Shown: positions 44,143 through 52,062 of the stretch, in pieces
Position numbering within the stretch: position 1 is the first letter of the stretch
How the letters are laid out: each line of letters starts with the position of its first letter
Source: a virus
Direction: 5' to 3' (one strand)
Length of the DNA stretch: 64,000 nt
Virus record (IMG/VR): IMGVR_UViG_3300005095_000179
Span: 410-64,409 of that record
Notes under the pieces: generated by a model
What the model was told of the DNA's origin: nothing
Databases searched by the model: none
What the model saw: only the letters and a program-made list of their open reading frames with translations
Position numbers and translations under genes: made by a program

Positions 44143-45073
44143 CTTGTATGCCAAAATGGATTCTTTCTCCGAGAGTATCTTTGGTTCTATCAGAGGTGGT
44201 AATGTACTCAATGATGTCTGGAAACGGAATGTGGTGTTCAAAACCACAAACCTCCCCGACGATAATTTGCCCATCGTCTGTCTCTTTTTTTGGTGCGTAC
44301 TTACATTTAAACTTTAAATCTTGTACGCCATGGAATAATGATACATCAATAGTATCTAATAAGTTTACATCAACTCCAACTAAAGCTTCCTTAATGATTC
44401 CTAGTCTTTCTTTCTCAGTTCCATCCACAATACAATTCGCCATGAACAAATCTAAATCATCCCTCTTCCCTCTTCTGACCATTTCTTTAAATCTACCAAT
44501 GGTAATGGGTTCGAACTCTACTTTCGTTATTTCTCGGCCATCCTCGGGACTTTTATATGGTACTCTAAGGTCAACCACAATAGGAAGGGGTACTCTAATC
44601 TCTTCGAACACAATATCTTCTAAAGTGAAAAGTGTCTGGTTTGGGTGTCCACACTTTAAACAAGTATAGTTCATAGTAAACTCTAACTCTCCAAAAGTGG
44701 CTAACTTTATCAATGTAGAGATATAATAGAAGTCGAAGTAAGTCAATTTCTCTTTAGGGAATGATGTGTGTATCTTACTTAAGAAGAAATTAATCGTCTC
44801 TGCATCACTTAATGTACTAACACTAATGAACTTCATTTCTCCAAATGTAAACGGTGAGAAATAAATCGTACTCTCTAAAGGATATGTCTTTCCACCAGAA
44901 GGTAACATCTCAGGATCAATTGAGTTAGCTGAAGGAGGTAATTCTCTATTATCTGTTGGAAGAGGGTCTCTCTTTAATTCTGGTTCAGGTATCATCGGTT
45001 GGTCGAGTTTTTCTGCATATCTCTTAGCTTCTAAACTCTCAGCATATGTCACTGGTCGCATTCTTTGTTGCAT
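44132..45073 (-). CDS. gp26-like baseplate hub / tail assembly protein
   Basis: 313 residues. LPSGGKTYPLESTIYFSPFT then FGEMKFISVSTLS, followed by LIKLATFGELEFTMNYTCLK with CGHPNQTLFTLEDIVFEE, matches the T4 gp26 baseplate family (LPSKGKxY..., CxxCGH). A second Cys pair (FKCKYAPKK, GEVCGFEHHIPF) lies near the end, so a zinc site is likely. T4 gp26 acts in hub assembly. It directly precedes the tape measure, where tail chaperones normally sit. Confidence 0.75.
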   Translation of the reverse strand: MQQRMRPVTYAESLEAKRYAEKLDQPMIPEPELKRDPLPTDNRELPPSANSIDPEMLPSGGKTYPLESTIYFSPFTFGEMKFISVSTLSDAETINFFLSKIHTSFPKEKLTYFDFYYISTLIKLATFGELEFTMNYTCLKCGHPNQTLFTLEDIVFEEIRVPLPIVVDLRVPYKSPEDGREITKVEFEPITIGRFKEMVRRGKRDDLDLFMANCIVDGTEKERLGIIKEALVGVDVNLLDTIDVSLFHGVQDLKFKCKYAPKKETDDGQIIVGEVCGFEHHIPFPDIIEYITTSDRTKDTLGERIHFGIQDGD

Positions 45074-45160
45074 AAGTTTTCCTTATAACCTTTTATTACT
45101 TTTTGTTTTGTTTACTTATTATAAAATATAATCTACTAAGATTACGATTTATAATTTTTA

Positions 45161-45180
45161 ACCTGCGAAATCGGAGGTAT
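45161..45180 (+). repeat. Dispersed element, copy 2
   Basis: ACCTGCGAAATCGGAGGTAT followed by TTTTATTTC. The core can fold as ACCTGCG/CGGAGGT with one mismatch and an AAAT loop, and looks like a plus-strand terminator, but no plus-strand gene precedes it. Confidence 0.8.
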
Positions 45181-45220
45181 TTTTATTTCATCTCTTTTGG
45201 CGATTTCAATGGATATGAAC

Positions 45221-45228
45221 TATTTAAT
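45221..45228 (-). promoter_or_regulatory. Candidate late promoter ATTAAATA
   Basis: Minus-strand ATTAAATA about 150 bp upstream of the gp26-like gene start at 45073. Confidence 0.5.
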
Positions 45229-45351
45229 TGATGGTGGAGAGCAAGCTTGGCTGGGGAAGAAATAGTAGAGTGAGGAAATGAGGATTTTATTTTTACTTCT
45301 TTTATAGATCAGATTTTTTTAAAAAAGCTGTTTATTCTAATATATCTTTAT

Positions 45352-45359
45352 TATTTATA
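45352..45359 (-). promoter_or_regulatory. T4-type late promoter TATAAATA
   Basis: Exact minus-strand TATAAATA, the T4 late promoter consensus, 279 bp upstream of the gp26-like gene in the long non-coding gap. If used, the transcript has a long leader covering the region between the element copies. Confidence 0.55.
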
Positions 45360-45473
45360 ACTTCATCATGTTAAATAGCATCCGTGACCCTCCTCCAGAC
45401 TTTCTTCCTTTCACCTTGATGAATAATTCCACTGAGCCACTCATTTAATGCTTTATAAGAAGTATCTCTCTAC

Positions 45474-45503
45474 AAAAGATAAAATACCTCTGATTTCGCA
45501 GGT
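45474..45503 (-). repeat. Dispersed element, copy 3 (inverted)
   Basis: Minus strand ACCTGCGAAATCAGAGGTAT plus TTTATCTTTT, identical over 30 bp to the copy at 3061-3090. In this orientation, downstream of the tail tube gene, it could act as a weak terminator (short stem, U-rich tail). Confidence 0.8.
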
Positions 45504-45664
45504 ATAATTTAATTATGGTAAATGATTAGTTTTTGTTTATTTTAGATATAAGTAGAACTTATAAAAAGTCATCTTAGAATTAAGACTCTTATAAAGGAGT
45601 TTTTAATAGTTATAAGTAATGATTATAAAAGTGATAGATATAACTTAAAGTTATAATTCATAGG

Positions 45665-46165
45665 TCACTGACCTCTCCATTTAAGAGAACCAGCGACTAC
45701 TATGAAGTTTACTTGATACTGAGGAATAGACCCGTCTGAGTCTCCAGTATAAGTGATATTTCCAGTAGGGATAACTTTCCCTTCCCAAACAAATTGAGTT
45801 TTGTTTCTGGAGTTAAGTTTGTGAATCGTGAAGTGTCTTGCTGCTTGTGAAATCATTAATACCTCATACCCATCAGGGGATACGCACTCTTTCATCCAAT
45901 CAGTGAAAAATTTTGTAACCTTTAAGTCTTCGGAGTCAATATAGGAGATAGTAAAAGTAGGGTATGTTCTTCCAGATATATATTCCACTCCTGAAGAACC
46001 CAACGATTCAGTCGTGACTCCAAAGAAACCTAACTCCATAGAGGTAGCAGGAACCCACCCTTTGAACTTCTCATTAAGTCCGTCCAGACTGAATTCCCAC
46101 TTATTACTTTTGTCCCATTGAATTCTTCTGAGACTCTCTACGGTTGCTTTCTTTAGAGTTGCCAC
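45665..46165 (-). CDS. Tail tube-like protein, copy 1
   Basis: 166 residues, the length of T4 gp19 (163). Beta-rich with the tube-type order: NKWEFSLDGLNEKFKGWVPA, a strand YPTFTISYIDSEDL, TKFFTDWMKECV, VWEGKVIPTGNITY and YQVNFIVVAG. It follows the sheath and the second tube-like gene. One of the two should form the tube, the other may cap or initiate it. Confidence 0.75.
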   Translation of the reverse strand: MATLKKATVESLRRIQWDKSNKWEFSLDGLNEKFKGWVPATSMELGFFGVTTESLGSSGVEYISGRTYPTFTISYIDSEDLKVTKFFTDWMKECVSPDGYEVLMISQAARHFTIHKLNSRNKTQFVWEGKVIPTGNITYTGDSDGSIPQYQVNFIVVAGSLKWRGQ

Positions 46166-46176
46166 GATTAGCTTCC

Positions 46177-46761
46177 TTAACTTCCTAAGAATCCAGTCTC
46201 AGAGTCAAGTTGGAATGGTACGTCTTCTTCCCAGAAGAAGTCATAAGATAAAGTAATACTTGGTTGGATGATATCACCAGTCTCAGTCATTTCACCAAGC
46301 TCATAGTCTTCTAGGAAAACTCCCTTAAGAACCCAAGTTGTCCCTTTAGACTCTGACATACTGTTTTGTCTGTTAAGTCTTACTAATCTGATTTCAGCTT
46401 CGATTTCAGATTTAGGGTATTGATAACCAGTGTTTGTACCGATGATATATTCTCTCCAAGACCTAATGAAGTCATGCACTGGAGACTGATGATCTGACTC
46501 AACAAGAGTAAGGGTAATTTGACCGCTGTAGTCATAATCTCCTGGTTGTTTAACCTTGTGTCCACGGATAGTAATCTCAAGAGAAGTACCAGTTCTTTTA
46601 GGTACTTCCGCAGAGATAGCTCTTAGGTTTAGTTCTTGGAAGAATGTTGAATACGCTCCCATAACTTCTGGGATTTTAACGAACTCAACAGCCCATAGGT
46701 TGGAGACCATTCCATCTCCAATGTTACTTCTAATTTGTTCTAAAGTTGGTCTTTTTGCCAT
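46177..46761 (-). CDS. Tail tube-like protein, copy 2
   Basis: 194 residues. SNLWAVEFVKIPEVMGAYST, then GTSLEITIRGHKVKQPGDYD, ITLTLVESDHQSPVHDFIRS and PSITLSYDFFWEE show the gp19-type pattern (Ig-like strands, a TxxxRGxxxxxPG strand and a hairpin). Directly downstream of the sheath, as gp19 follows gp18 in T4. The distinct C-terminal extension (VPFQLDSETGFLGS) separates it from the 166-residue copy. Confidence 0.78.
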   Translation of the reverse strand: MAKRPTLEQIRSNIGDGMVSNLWAVEFVKIPEVMGAYSTFFQELNLRAISAEVPKRTGTSLEITIRGHKVKQPGDYDYSGQITLTLVESDHQSPVHDFIRSWREYIIGTNTGYQYPKSEIEAEIRLVRLNRQNSMSESKGTTWVLKGVFLEDYELGEMTETGDIIQPSITLSYDFFWEEDVPFQLDSETGFLGS

Positions 46762-46772
46762 CTCTGATCTCC

Positions 46773-49151
46773 TTAAACGCTAAAACTTACTGTGTTGTTT
46801 TTGATCACAGTAGTAAAGTTGATATACTCGATAGAGTAAATTGGTTGAATATAAACATCTACATTCAGTGTGTTATTGATTTCATCCTGAGCAGTGTTGT
46901 TTGATCTGTCACAAACTACCTTAAAGTCTGAAATACCGTTTCTTGAGTGAATACCTACTAAGTAAGAAGTGATTGTTGCGATGATACTCGCTCTAACACT
47001 CTCAGTATTCAATTCGAATAGGAATTGCTCAAGGTACTTAGTAATTGCTGGCTTAAGTTCATTCAATAGAAGTCTAATATTAATTCTATCAAACGCTGAA
47101 GGTACTAGAGCAAGAGTTCTTTGACCCCAGATAGCAATACCTTTTCCTGGTGCAAATCTAATTTGGTTAATTCCATTATCAGCTAGGTAATCCAAGTCAG
47201 AGTCAGTGAATTTAATATGTACGTCATTAACGAATAGTCTTCCTCTCTTGAACCCTGCTGGTGGATACCAAATCTCAAAGTTAGAAGCTGAAAGGTTAAT
47301 CGCTGCGGCTGCAAATCCGTCTGGTGAAACGAAGATTTCTCTATCGTTATACTTATCAGTGATCTTAACATGTGAAGTATAGATACCTGCATAAGAAGAA
47401 TTAACATTCAAGCTGTAGTTTCTATATTCAACAATGTCAGTTGCATAAGTGACTGGATTACTTTCAATTTCATAAGGAATAGAAAGTACTGCGAATGAGT
47501 CATCTCTAAGTTCACAAATTTCAGCTAGTTTTCTTTGATAGTTAGGTGAACTCCAACCACCGTCCATGAATACTGTTAGTGGATAGTTGTTTTTGTTATT
47601 CATCTTTTCTGCAGCGAAAATCATGTTAGAGTCAGTTACTGCATCACCGTCATCACCACCAACGAATTTAATGAATGTCTTAGAAACAATATTACCTAAA
47701 GAGTCTCTTTCAACAGTTTCTCTTGGTAGTACATCTTTATCGATGATAGGGTTACTAATCGCATTGATATACTTACTAGCTTGAAGAACTGTTTCAACAA
47801 AAGTATTTCTTCCGTATCCGTCTTTAGCTTCTGGGTCTCTTGAACAAACAAAAGTTTCTACTGGTCTAACTACATCGTTCTTAGTATAAACATTAATAGT
47901 AAATGTTCCTGGTGTCTTTTGGTTCTTAGTTAGAATTTCTACTCTAACATCTTTAGACCAATCCCCTTCATTCACTGAGAATAGACTCATTACTGAATAG
48001 AACTCATCTGGGTTGAAGTTTACTAAGTCACCAACTGGTTGAGGAATAGCACCTGCGTCTTCAAATCCTTGAGCTTGAGCTTCTGTATAAGGAGCTTCAC
48101 CAGTACTTGTATCAACTAGGCTTGGGTTGTTAATTCCATCATCGAAAGTTACAGTTGCTCCGTTAGGATTAGAAACTGTAGAACTGATAGCCAAAGTTGT
48201 CCCGTCACTCATGTCTGCTAGTACTTCAAGAACTTTACCATCAAAGTCATTGATAGTAATGTAAGTAGGAGTGATGTTAGAAATAGTAAGTTCTGTCCCA
48301 CCATCTACGATATCATTTACTGTACAATTAACTTCAGGGAAACCTCTATAACCAGTTCCTACTTGGTCTGTCACTGATGGAGTATTAGTATCAACAGTGA
48401 TTGTAGAACCATTAACAGCAGTTACTGTTCTTGTGAACTTTTGTCCGTCCGCAACGAATGAGATAACTCTATTCAATAGGTCTGCTGAACTTCCGCTTGA
48501 GAAGTTAGAAACTTCAATTGTATCACTATCTCCGCCTGAACCGTAATCGGCATCGAAACTAATGAAATCGTCACTCTGAGCAATTTTACCAGTACCAGTT
48601 CCAAGGAAGTGTACAGAAGATGAGATTGGCTGGTCTAGAGTGATTTCAGCACCGTTCACATCAGTAACTGTGAACATTACTTGACCTACACCAAAGATAT
48701 TAATCTTTCTTCCTAGTAGCTCATCTGGTGTCCCACCTTGAATGTTAGAGATAGTAACTTTATCACTTGCATCTACGATATTACTAACATCAAATCTAAT
48801 CTCTTTAAGCTCAGGTGATGTTTCGTTAATATTGATATAAGTCTTTCCAGTAGTACCTTCTTGGTTTACGAATGCTCCACCGTTAAGTGCTCCGTTTGCC
48901 GCTCTGATTACCCACAAATTAGTTGTTTGTTGAAGTGCTGCTAGTGCACTATAATAACCAATATTGTAACCTACTTTAATCGTACCGTCTGGTGTGAATT
49001 TGTTTAGAAGGTCATTTTCATCTCCAACTAAAACAGGCTTGTTGATTGGACCTTTCTTAGCAGGAATAACGATAGCATTATAAACTGATCCTCTTCCTTC
49101 TACTCTTGGAACCATTGATCTTTCAAAGGTTCTTACATTTGCTGCTGGCAT
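46773..49151 (-). CDS. Tail sheath protein (gp18-like)
   Basis: 792 residues, longer than T4 gp18 (659). The N-terminus MPAANVRTFERSMVPRVEGR plus the nucleotide of the usual start (YNAIVIPAKKGPINKPVLVG, LLNKFTPDG) is typical. The C-terminal conserved part includes GIAIWGQRTL, AFDRINIRLLLNELKPAITK, LEQFLFELNT and a final NVDVYIQPIYSIEYINFTTV, matching contractile sheath subunits. The extra central residues (about 130-370) are beta-repeats likely exposed on the tail surface. AAGGAGG ribosome binding site overlaps the upstream small ORF. Confidence 0.93.
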   Translation of the reverse strand: MPAANVRTFERSMVPRVEGRGSVYNAIVIPAKKGPINKPVLVGDENDLLNKFTPDGTIKVGYNIGYYSALAALQQTTNLWVIRAANGALNGGAFVNQEGTTGKTYININETSPELKEIRFDVSNIVDASDKVTISNIQGGTPDELLGRKINIFGVGQVMFTVTDVNGAEITLDQPISSSVHFLGTGTGKIAQSDDFISFDADYGSGGDSDTIEVSNFSSGSSADLLNRVISFVADGQKFTRTVTAVNGSTITVDTNTPSVTDQVGTGYRGFPEVNCTVNDIVDGGTELTISNITPTYITINDFDGKVLEVLADMSDGTTLAISSTVSNPNGATVTFDDGINNPSLVDTSTGEAPYTEAQAQGFEDAGAIPQPVGDLVNFNPDEFYSVMSLFSVNEGDWSKDVRVEILTKNQKTPGTFTINVYTKNDVVRPVETFVCSRDPEAKDGYGRNTFVETVLQASKYINAISNPIIDKDVLPRETVERDSLGNIVSKTFIKFVGGDDGDAVTDSNMIFAAEKMNNKNNYPLTVFMDGGWSSPNYQRKLAEICELRDDSFAVLSIPYEIESNPVTYATDIVEYRNYSLNVNSSYAGIYTSHVKITDKYNDREIFVSPDGFAAAAINLSASNFEIWYPPAGFKRGRLFVNDVHIKFTDSDLDYLADNGINQIRFAPGKGIAIWGQRTLALVPSAFDRINIRLLLNELKPAITKYLEQFLFELNTESVRASIIATITSYLVGIHSRNGISDFKVVCDRSNNTAQDEINNTLNVDVYIQPIYSIEYINFTTVIKNNTVSFSV

Positions 49152-49163
49152 GTTAAGCCCTCC

Positions 49164-49316
49164 TTATCTTTTAATAAGAACCACACCAGCTGGAAGACTA
49201 GCTGGAAGAAGTTCTGGGTTTTTTATATTGATGGTTTCGTTTGGGGAAACCACGATAGTCTGACCATCGTATTTTACGGTAACTGGATAGTTCACCGTAG
49301 AAACTAATTTTGTCAT
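49164..49316 (-). CDS. Small beta protein upstream of the sheath
   Basis: 50 residues: MTKLVSTVNYPVTVKYDGQT and on to LPAGVVLIKR. AAGGAG lies upstream of the ATG at 49316, a promoter motif lies at 49342-49349, and its stop TAAGGAGG donates the sheath ribosome binding site. Small and soluble with strand-turn-strand character (YPVTVKYDGQTIVVSP). Function unknown; coupling to the sheath suggests a tail role. Confidence 0.7.
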   Translation of the reverse strand: MTKLVSTVNYPVTVKYDGQTIVVSPNETINIKNPELLPASLPAGVVLIKR

Positions 49317-49341
49317 AAAAATCTCCTTAATTGATTTTAAT

Positions 49342-49349
49342 TATTTAAT
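49342..49349 (-). promoter_or_regulatory. Candidate late promoter ATTAAATA
   Basis: Minus-strand ATTAAATA 26 bp upstream of the 50-residue ORF that leads into the sheath and tube genes. Confidence 0.6.
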
Positions 49350-49390
49350 ACCACTGTTACTCTCGTAGAGTTATTAACCTTAAAGATAAC

Positions 49391-50077
49391 TTATTCAGTT
49401 TCTTCTGAGATGATCTCTTCTATGGAATTCTCTTCTATGAGAACTGGATTTTCTAAACTAACCCAAAGTCTTTCATTTATATTTTCTATAACAGGAGCTA
49501 ATTCAAAGTCTAGTACTACTGGGAAGTTCAGGTTCACGGTTAATCCAACAGCGATAACTGGGCCAAGTTCATTCATATCTTCCTTTTCGAAAGTCGTAGT
49601 CCTTGAAGGTTGAGCTGAACATCTTACTAAACCTATATCTCCATAGTCTGCTTCAAAGTCAATCATTTCTCCAGACTTAACATAGAAGTATTCTTCTAGT
49701 CTTTCAGCTATATTGATATTATTTGTTGTCATTTTTATTTCGACGTCTATAGAAGCTAATCTTGTCAGTGCAGTTGAGTTTGGGTAATCTTCTTCATCTA
49801 AAGAAGTTAAGTTATCAAATCTAGCCGTAACAGCATATGGTCTATTATTGTAATTACTATCATTGATAGAACTTCTATTCCAAATGAGTAAAATCCAGTC
49901 TTTAGGAGTTTCACCTTCAGCACGTTGGAATATTCCAGTTCTACTTATATATTGAGATGCTCTTCCTCTGAAGTCAAGGTTTTCATCATAGATAAAAGTG
50001 TCTACTACTTCAAATTTCTGTAATAGGTCATCTTTAATGAAGTCTAATAAACCTAATATAGCAGATGATACATTCAT
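49391..50077 (-). CDS. Tail completion/terminator-like protein
   Basis: 228 residues. The N-terminal helix (SSAILGLLDFIKDDLLQKFE) and following strands (DWILLIWNRSSIN, YAVTARFDNLTSLDE, RLASIDVEIKMTTNNINIAE) fit tail terminator proteins in outline. Order places it between connector genes and the sheath, where T4 has gp15. The acidic C-terminus (SIEEIISEETE) is extra. No direct homology claimed. Confidence 0.55.
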   Translation of the reverse strand: MNVSSAILGLLDFIKDDLLQKFEVVDTFIYDENLDFRGRASQYISRTGIFQRAEGETPKDWILLIWNRSSINDSNYNNRPYAVTARFDNLTSLDEEDYPNSTALTRLASIDVEIKMTTNNINIAERLEEYFYVKSGEMIDFEADYGDIGLVRCSAQPSRTTTFEKEDMNELGPVIAVGLTVNLNFPVVLDFELAPVIENINERLWVSLENPVLIEENSIEEIISEETE

Positions 50078-50087
50078 TCATTTCTCC

Positions 50088-50513
50088 TTATGCAACAGGA
50101 ACCATTGAGTGGATACCATAAAGTGGGTCTCCATCAACGCCATTAACAATCATAGTATCTTGTGTTCTGAATACTTTCATACTTCCCCTAAAGAAAACTT
50201 CCACTTTAGAGTTCCTAGGGATTTCTAATTGTTCTCCGATAGTATATATTTTTGCCTCGTCATCGTTGAATGTAGCGTATCCCTCAAGTTCTAATCCCGT
50301 AAGTTCCTGTAGACCAAATATACCAGTTACTAAGTATCTACCGTCCTCGTCAGGTACTTCATTATATTTATATAGTTGAGAACTATCATTATACAGAGCA
50401 GGGGTTTCTATTGGGTAGTATATATTACAAGGAAGTCCTTGTAAATAAAGCATGTGTTTAATAGCTTTGTAGTTTAGTTTCGTTTGTAGTTCAAAAGAGA
50501 TTTCTGTTATCAT
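50088..50513 (-). CDS. Neck/head-closure-like protein
   Basis: 141 residues, beta-rich (CNIYYPIETPALYND, FGLQELTGLELEGYATFNDD, KVEVFFRGSMKVFRTQDTMI). Small beta proteins of this size between capsid and tail genes are often head-closure or stopper proteins. The assignment is by position. Confidence 0.5.
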   Translation of the reverse strand: MITEISFELQTKLNYKAIKHMLYLQGLPCNIYYPIETPALYNDSSQLYKYNEVPDEDGRYLVTGIFGLQELTGLELEGYATFNDDEAKIYTIGEQLEIPRNSKVEVFFRGSMKVFRTQDTMIVNGVDGDPLYGIHSMVPVA

Positions 50514-50519
50514 GGTAAC

Positions 50520-50903
50520 CTACTTTGAAGAATCATTCACAAAATTTTGTATATCTTTTATCCAAGAGATAAATGAGTCTAGTGTAGTCTTTTTTACTCT
50601 TAGAGTCAAGAAAGTTTTATTGGCTAACCATTCCCATCTAAAATAGACTAAATTCCCACTAACAGAAACTTTCATGTTAGTTTTGAAGGTCTTAAAGATT
50701 ACATCAATAAGTCCCTCATTCACTTCAGACCCATTAGATTCTTCAGAAAAACTTTTACCTGCGAAATCGGAGGTATCACTATTCGACGAAGCTTGGTCTT
50801 CTTTGATTTTTATACCTGCGAAATCGGAGGTATTACTGCCTTTTTGTTCAAAATGTTCTTCTTCGCCAGTAGTATAGTATTCGAAAAAATCTAATGGTTT
50901 CAT
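50520..50903 (-). CDS. Small neck-region protein with two TSDFAG insertions
   Basis: 127 residues. The C-terminal half (about 65-127) is a small helix/strand domain (IDVIFKTFKTNMKVSVSGNL, FRWEWLANKTFLTLRVKKTT). The N-terminal half holds two copies of the dispersed DNA element read in frame as NTSDFAG and DTSDFAG, separated by a Ser/Asp/Glu-rich stretch. The elements appear to have been inserted into or to have grown the disordered N-terminal region. No family recognised. Confidence 0.6.
   Translation of the reverse strand: MKPLDFFEYYTTGEEEHFEQKGSNTSDFAGIKIKEDQASSNSDTSDFAGKSFSEESNGSEVNEGLIDVIFKTFKTNMKVSVSGNLVYFRWEWLANKTFLTLRVKKTTLDSFISWIKDIQNFVNDSSK
50757..50776 (+). repeat. Dispersed element, copy 4 (in a gene)
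   Basis: ACCTGCGAAATCGGAGGTAT, identical to the copy at 45161-45180. On the minus strand it is read in frame as DTSDFAG. Confidence 0.85.
50814..50833 (+). repeat. Dispersed element, copy 5 (in a gene)
   Basis: ACCTGCGAAATCGGAGGTAT again, 57 bp from the previous copy and in the same gene and frame (NTSDFAG). Confidence 0.85.
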
Positions 50904-50912
50904 TATTTCCCC

Positions 50913-51494
50913 TTATAATATAGAAAGATACCAATTATCTTGTTCTGTTTTCAATTGCTCTAGAGTATTTTCCCACAACTCTTTCCCGTCTGAGTAAATC
51001 TCCTGTCCGTCATTTTCAAATGGTTGGTCTCCAAAATTAAAAGACTTCCTACTTGAACCTATATACATCATATATAAAGCCAATACCATTTCTAAAAACT
51101 CTGGATGAGAATTATCTATATCTTCTAAAGACATTTGAACTAATGTCTCAGCAATATAAGTTCCGGTTATCTCTATCCTTAATTGCCCATTATCTTTATT
51201 ATAGTCCCAGTCCCAATCAATCTTACCATCTTGTCCAGCTAAAATTGGTTCGAAGAAATATAAATCTACTATATTTAAAATCCTTCTTCCTTCGGAATCA
51301 GTTTTAACATAAGTAACATAGTCAGTTATTTCTAATTGAGTTTGAGAATGAAGCGGACGCCAATTCGAGTAGACAACTAAGGCTCGTTCGACGAGACCTT
51401 TTAATACTTCATCGGTGACTTCTATATCGTCCGCTCCGATGAAGTATTGAAGAGAGTTGATTAGGAGGTAGTCTTTTATTCCATCTAATGTCAT
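50913..51494 (-). CDS. Neck/connector-like protein
   Basis: 193 residues. Helical at both ends with a central beta region (QTQLEITDYVTYVKTDSEGR, ILNIVDLYFFEPI). DGKELWENTLEQLKTEQDNWY at the end is amphipathic helix. In order from capsid to tail this is where T4 gp13/gp14-type neck proteins or head-tail connectors lie. Function by position. Confidence 0.5.
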   Translation of the reverse strand: MTLDGIKDYLLINSLQYFIGADDIEVTDEVLKGLVERALVVYSNWRPLHSQTQLEITDYVTYVKTDSEGRRILNIVDLYFFEPILAGQDGKIDWDWDYNKDNGQLRIEITGTYIAETLVQMSLEDIDNSHPEFLEMVLALYMMYIGSSRKSFNFGDQPFENDGQEIYSDGKELWENTLEQLKTEQDNWYLSIL

Positions 51495-51515
51495 GTCTGA
51501 CCTCCTATATCATTA

Positions 51516-52061
51516 TTAATTTGCTAGAGACTCCAAGAATGATTTCTTCTCAGCTTTTTCTGCTTTTTCAGGTGCTGGGCCGTCAATTAGGCTTTCTAGG
51601 AAAGATTCTTTAGTTTCTTTTTTGACAACTACTTCACCATCTTTCTCACCATCTTTCTCACCATCTTCACCATCTTTCTCACCATCTTCACCATCTTTCT
51701 CACCATCTTCACCGTCTTCGCCTTCAGACTTTTTCTTACAAGCTTCTTCTACTTTTTCAGCGACAATTGCTTCTAGTTCTTCGTCGATAGCATCTAGCAT
51801 TTCTTCGTCAAGAATTTGGAAACCTTCTTCTTTTAGAGACTCGATAACTTTTTCTTTCATAGCTTCTTCAACAGCTTCAACTTGGTCAGCTTCGATTACA
51901 AGTGCTCCACTTTCAGTAAGTTGTTTAACTACTTGAGACTCATCGATTTCAATTTCACCGCCTTCTTCTACGACGATAAATCCTTTACTTTCAAGAAGTT
52001 CTTTAGCTTCTTCCACTTTTAATAGTTCTTCGTTTTGTTTTCTTAGGTCTTTAATTGCCAT
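51516..52061 (-). CDS. Acidic head-region protein with GEDGEKD repeats
   Basis: 181 residues, very acidic. Residues about 1-105 are helical (IKDLRKQNEELLKVEEAKEL, with KLES/GFIVVEEGG repeated as GFQILDEEM). Residues about 113-145 are GEDGEKD repeats. The C-terminus carries SFLESL twice (KESFLESLIDG, KKSFLESLAN), a motif similar to the end of the protease-scaffold protein (KFLENLVR). It may be a capsid-inside or decoration protein using a short docking peptide. Unknown family. Confidence 0.6.
   Translation of the reverse strand: MAIKDLRKQNEELLKVEEAKELLESKGFIVVEEGGEIEIDESQVVKQLTESGALVIEADQVEAVEEAMKEKVIESLKEEGFQILDEEMLDAIDEELEAIVAEKVEEACKKKSEGEDGEDGEKDGEDGEKDGEDGEKDGEKDGEVVVKKETKESFLESLIDGPAPEKAEKAEKKSFLESLAN
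51635..51720 (-). repeat. 21-bp repeats encoding GEDGEKD
   Basis: Near-perfect units of ACCATCTTTCTCACCATCTT plus one base, encoding alternating GEDGEKD and GEKDGEKD. In frame; copy number could vary. Confidence 0.8.
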
Positions 52062-52062
52062 A

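Larger units (their letters stand above)
45074..45664. other. 591-bp non-coding gap between tail tube and gp26-like genes
   Basis: The longest gap in the window. I find no ORF worth calling on either strand; the best is an 18-codon plus-strand ATG frame at 45209 without a ribosome binding site. It holds two copies of the dispersed ACCTGCGAAATC element in inverted orientation (45161 and 45474), a T4-type TATAAATA (45352-45359), and an ATTAAATA (45221-45228). The roughly 290 bp between the element copies includes a purine-rich stretch (45231-45280) and could encode an untranslated RNA, but nothing proves it. Confidence 0.7.

Noticed and set aside
44032-44274. 80-codon version of the small ORF before the tape measure
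   Set aside because: The first 44 codons lie inside the gp26-like coding sequence without a ribosome binding site; the coupled ATG at 44142 or a frameshift is more likely.
45209-45265. 18-codon plus-strand ORF in the long gap
   Set aside because: Too short, no ribosome binding site, opposite to all genes.
45074-45664. tRNA or group I intron in the long gap
   Set aside because: I could not find a cloverleaf with CCA-type end or conserved intron core elements by eye; a tRNAscan and Rfam search would settle it.
51622-51936. Plus-strand Ser/Pro-rich open frame
   Set aside because: It is the complement of the acidic GEDGEKD repeats, a low-complexity shadow.
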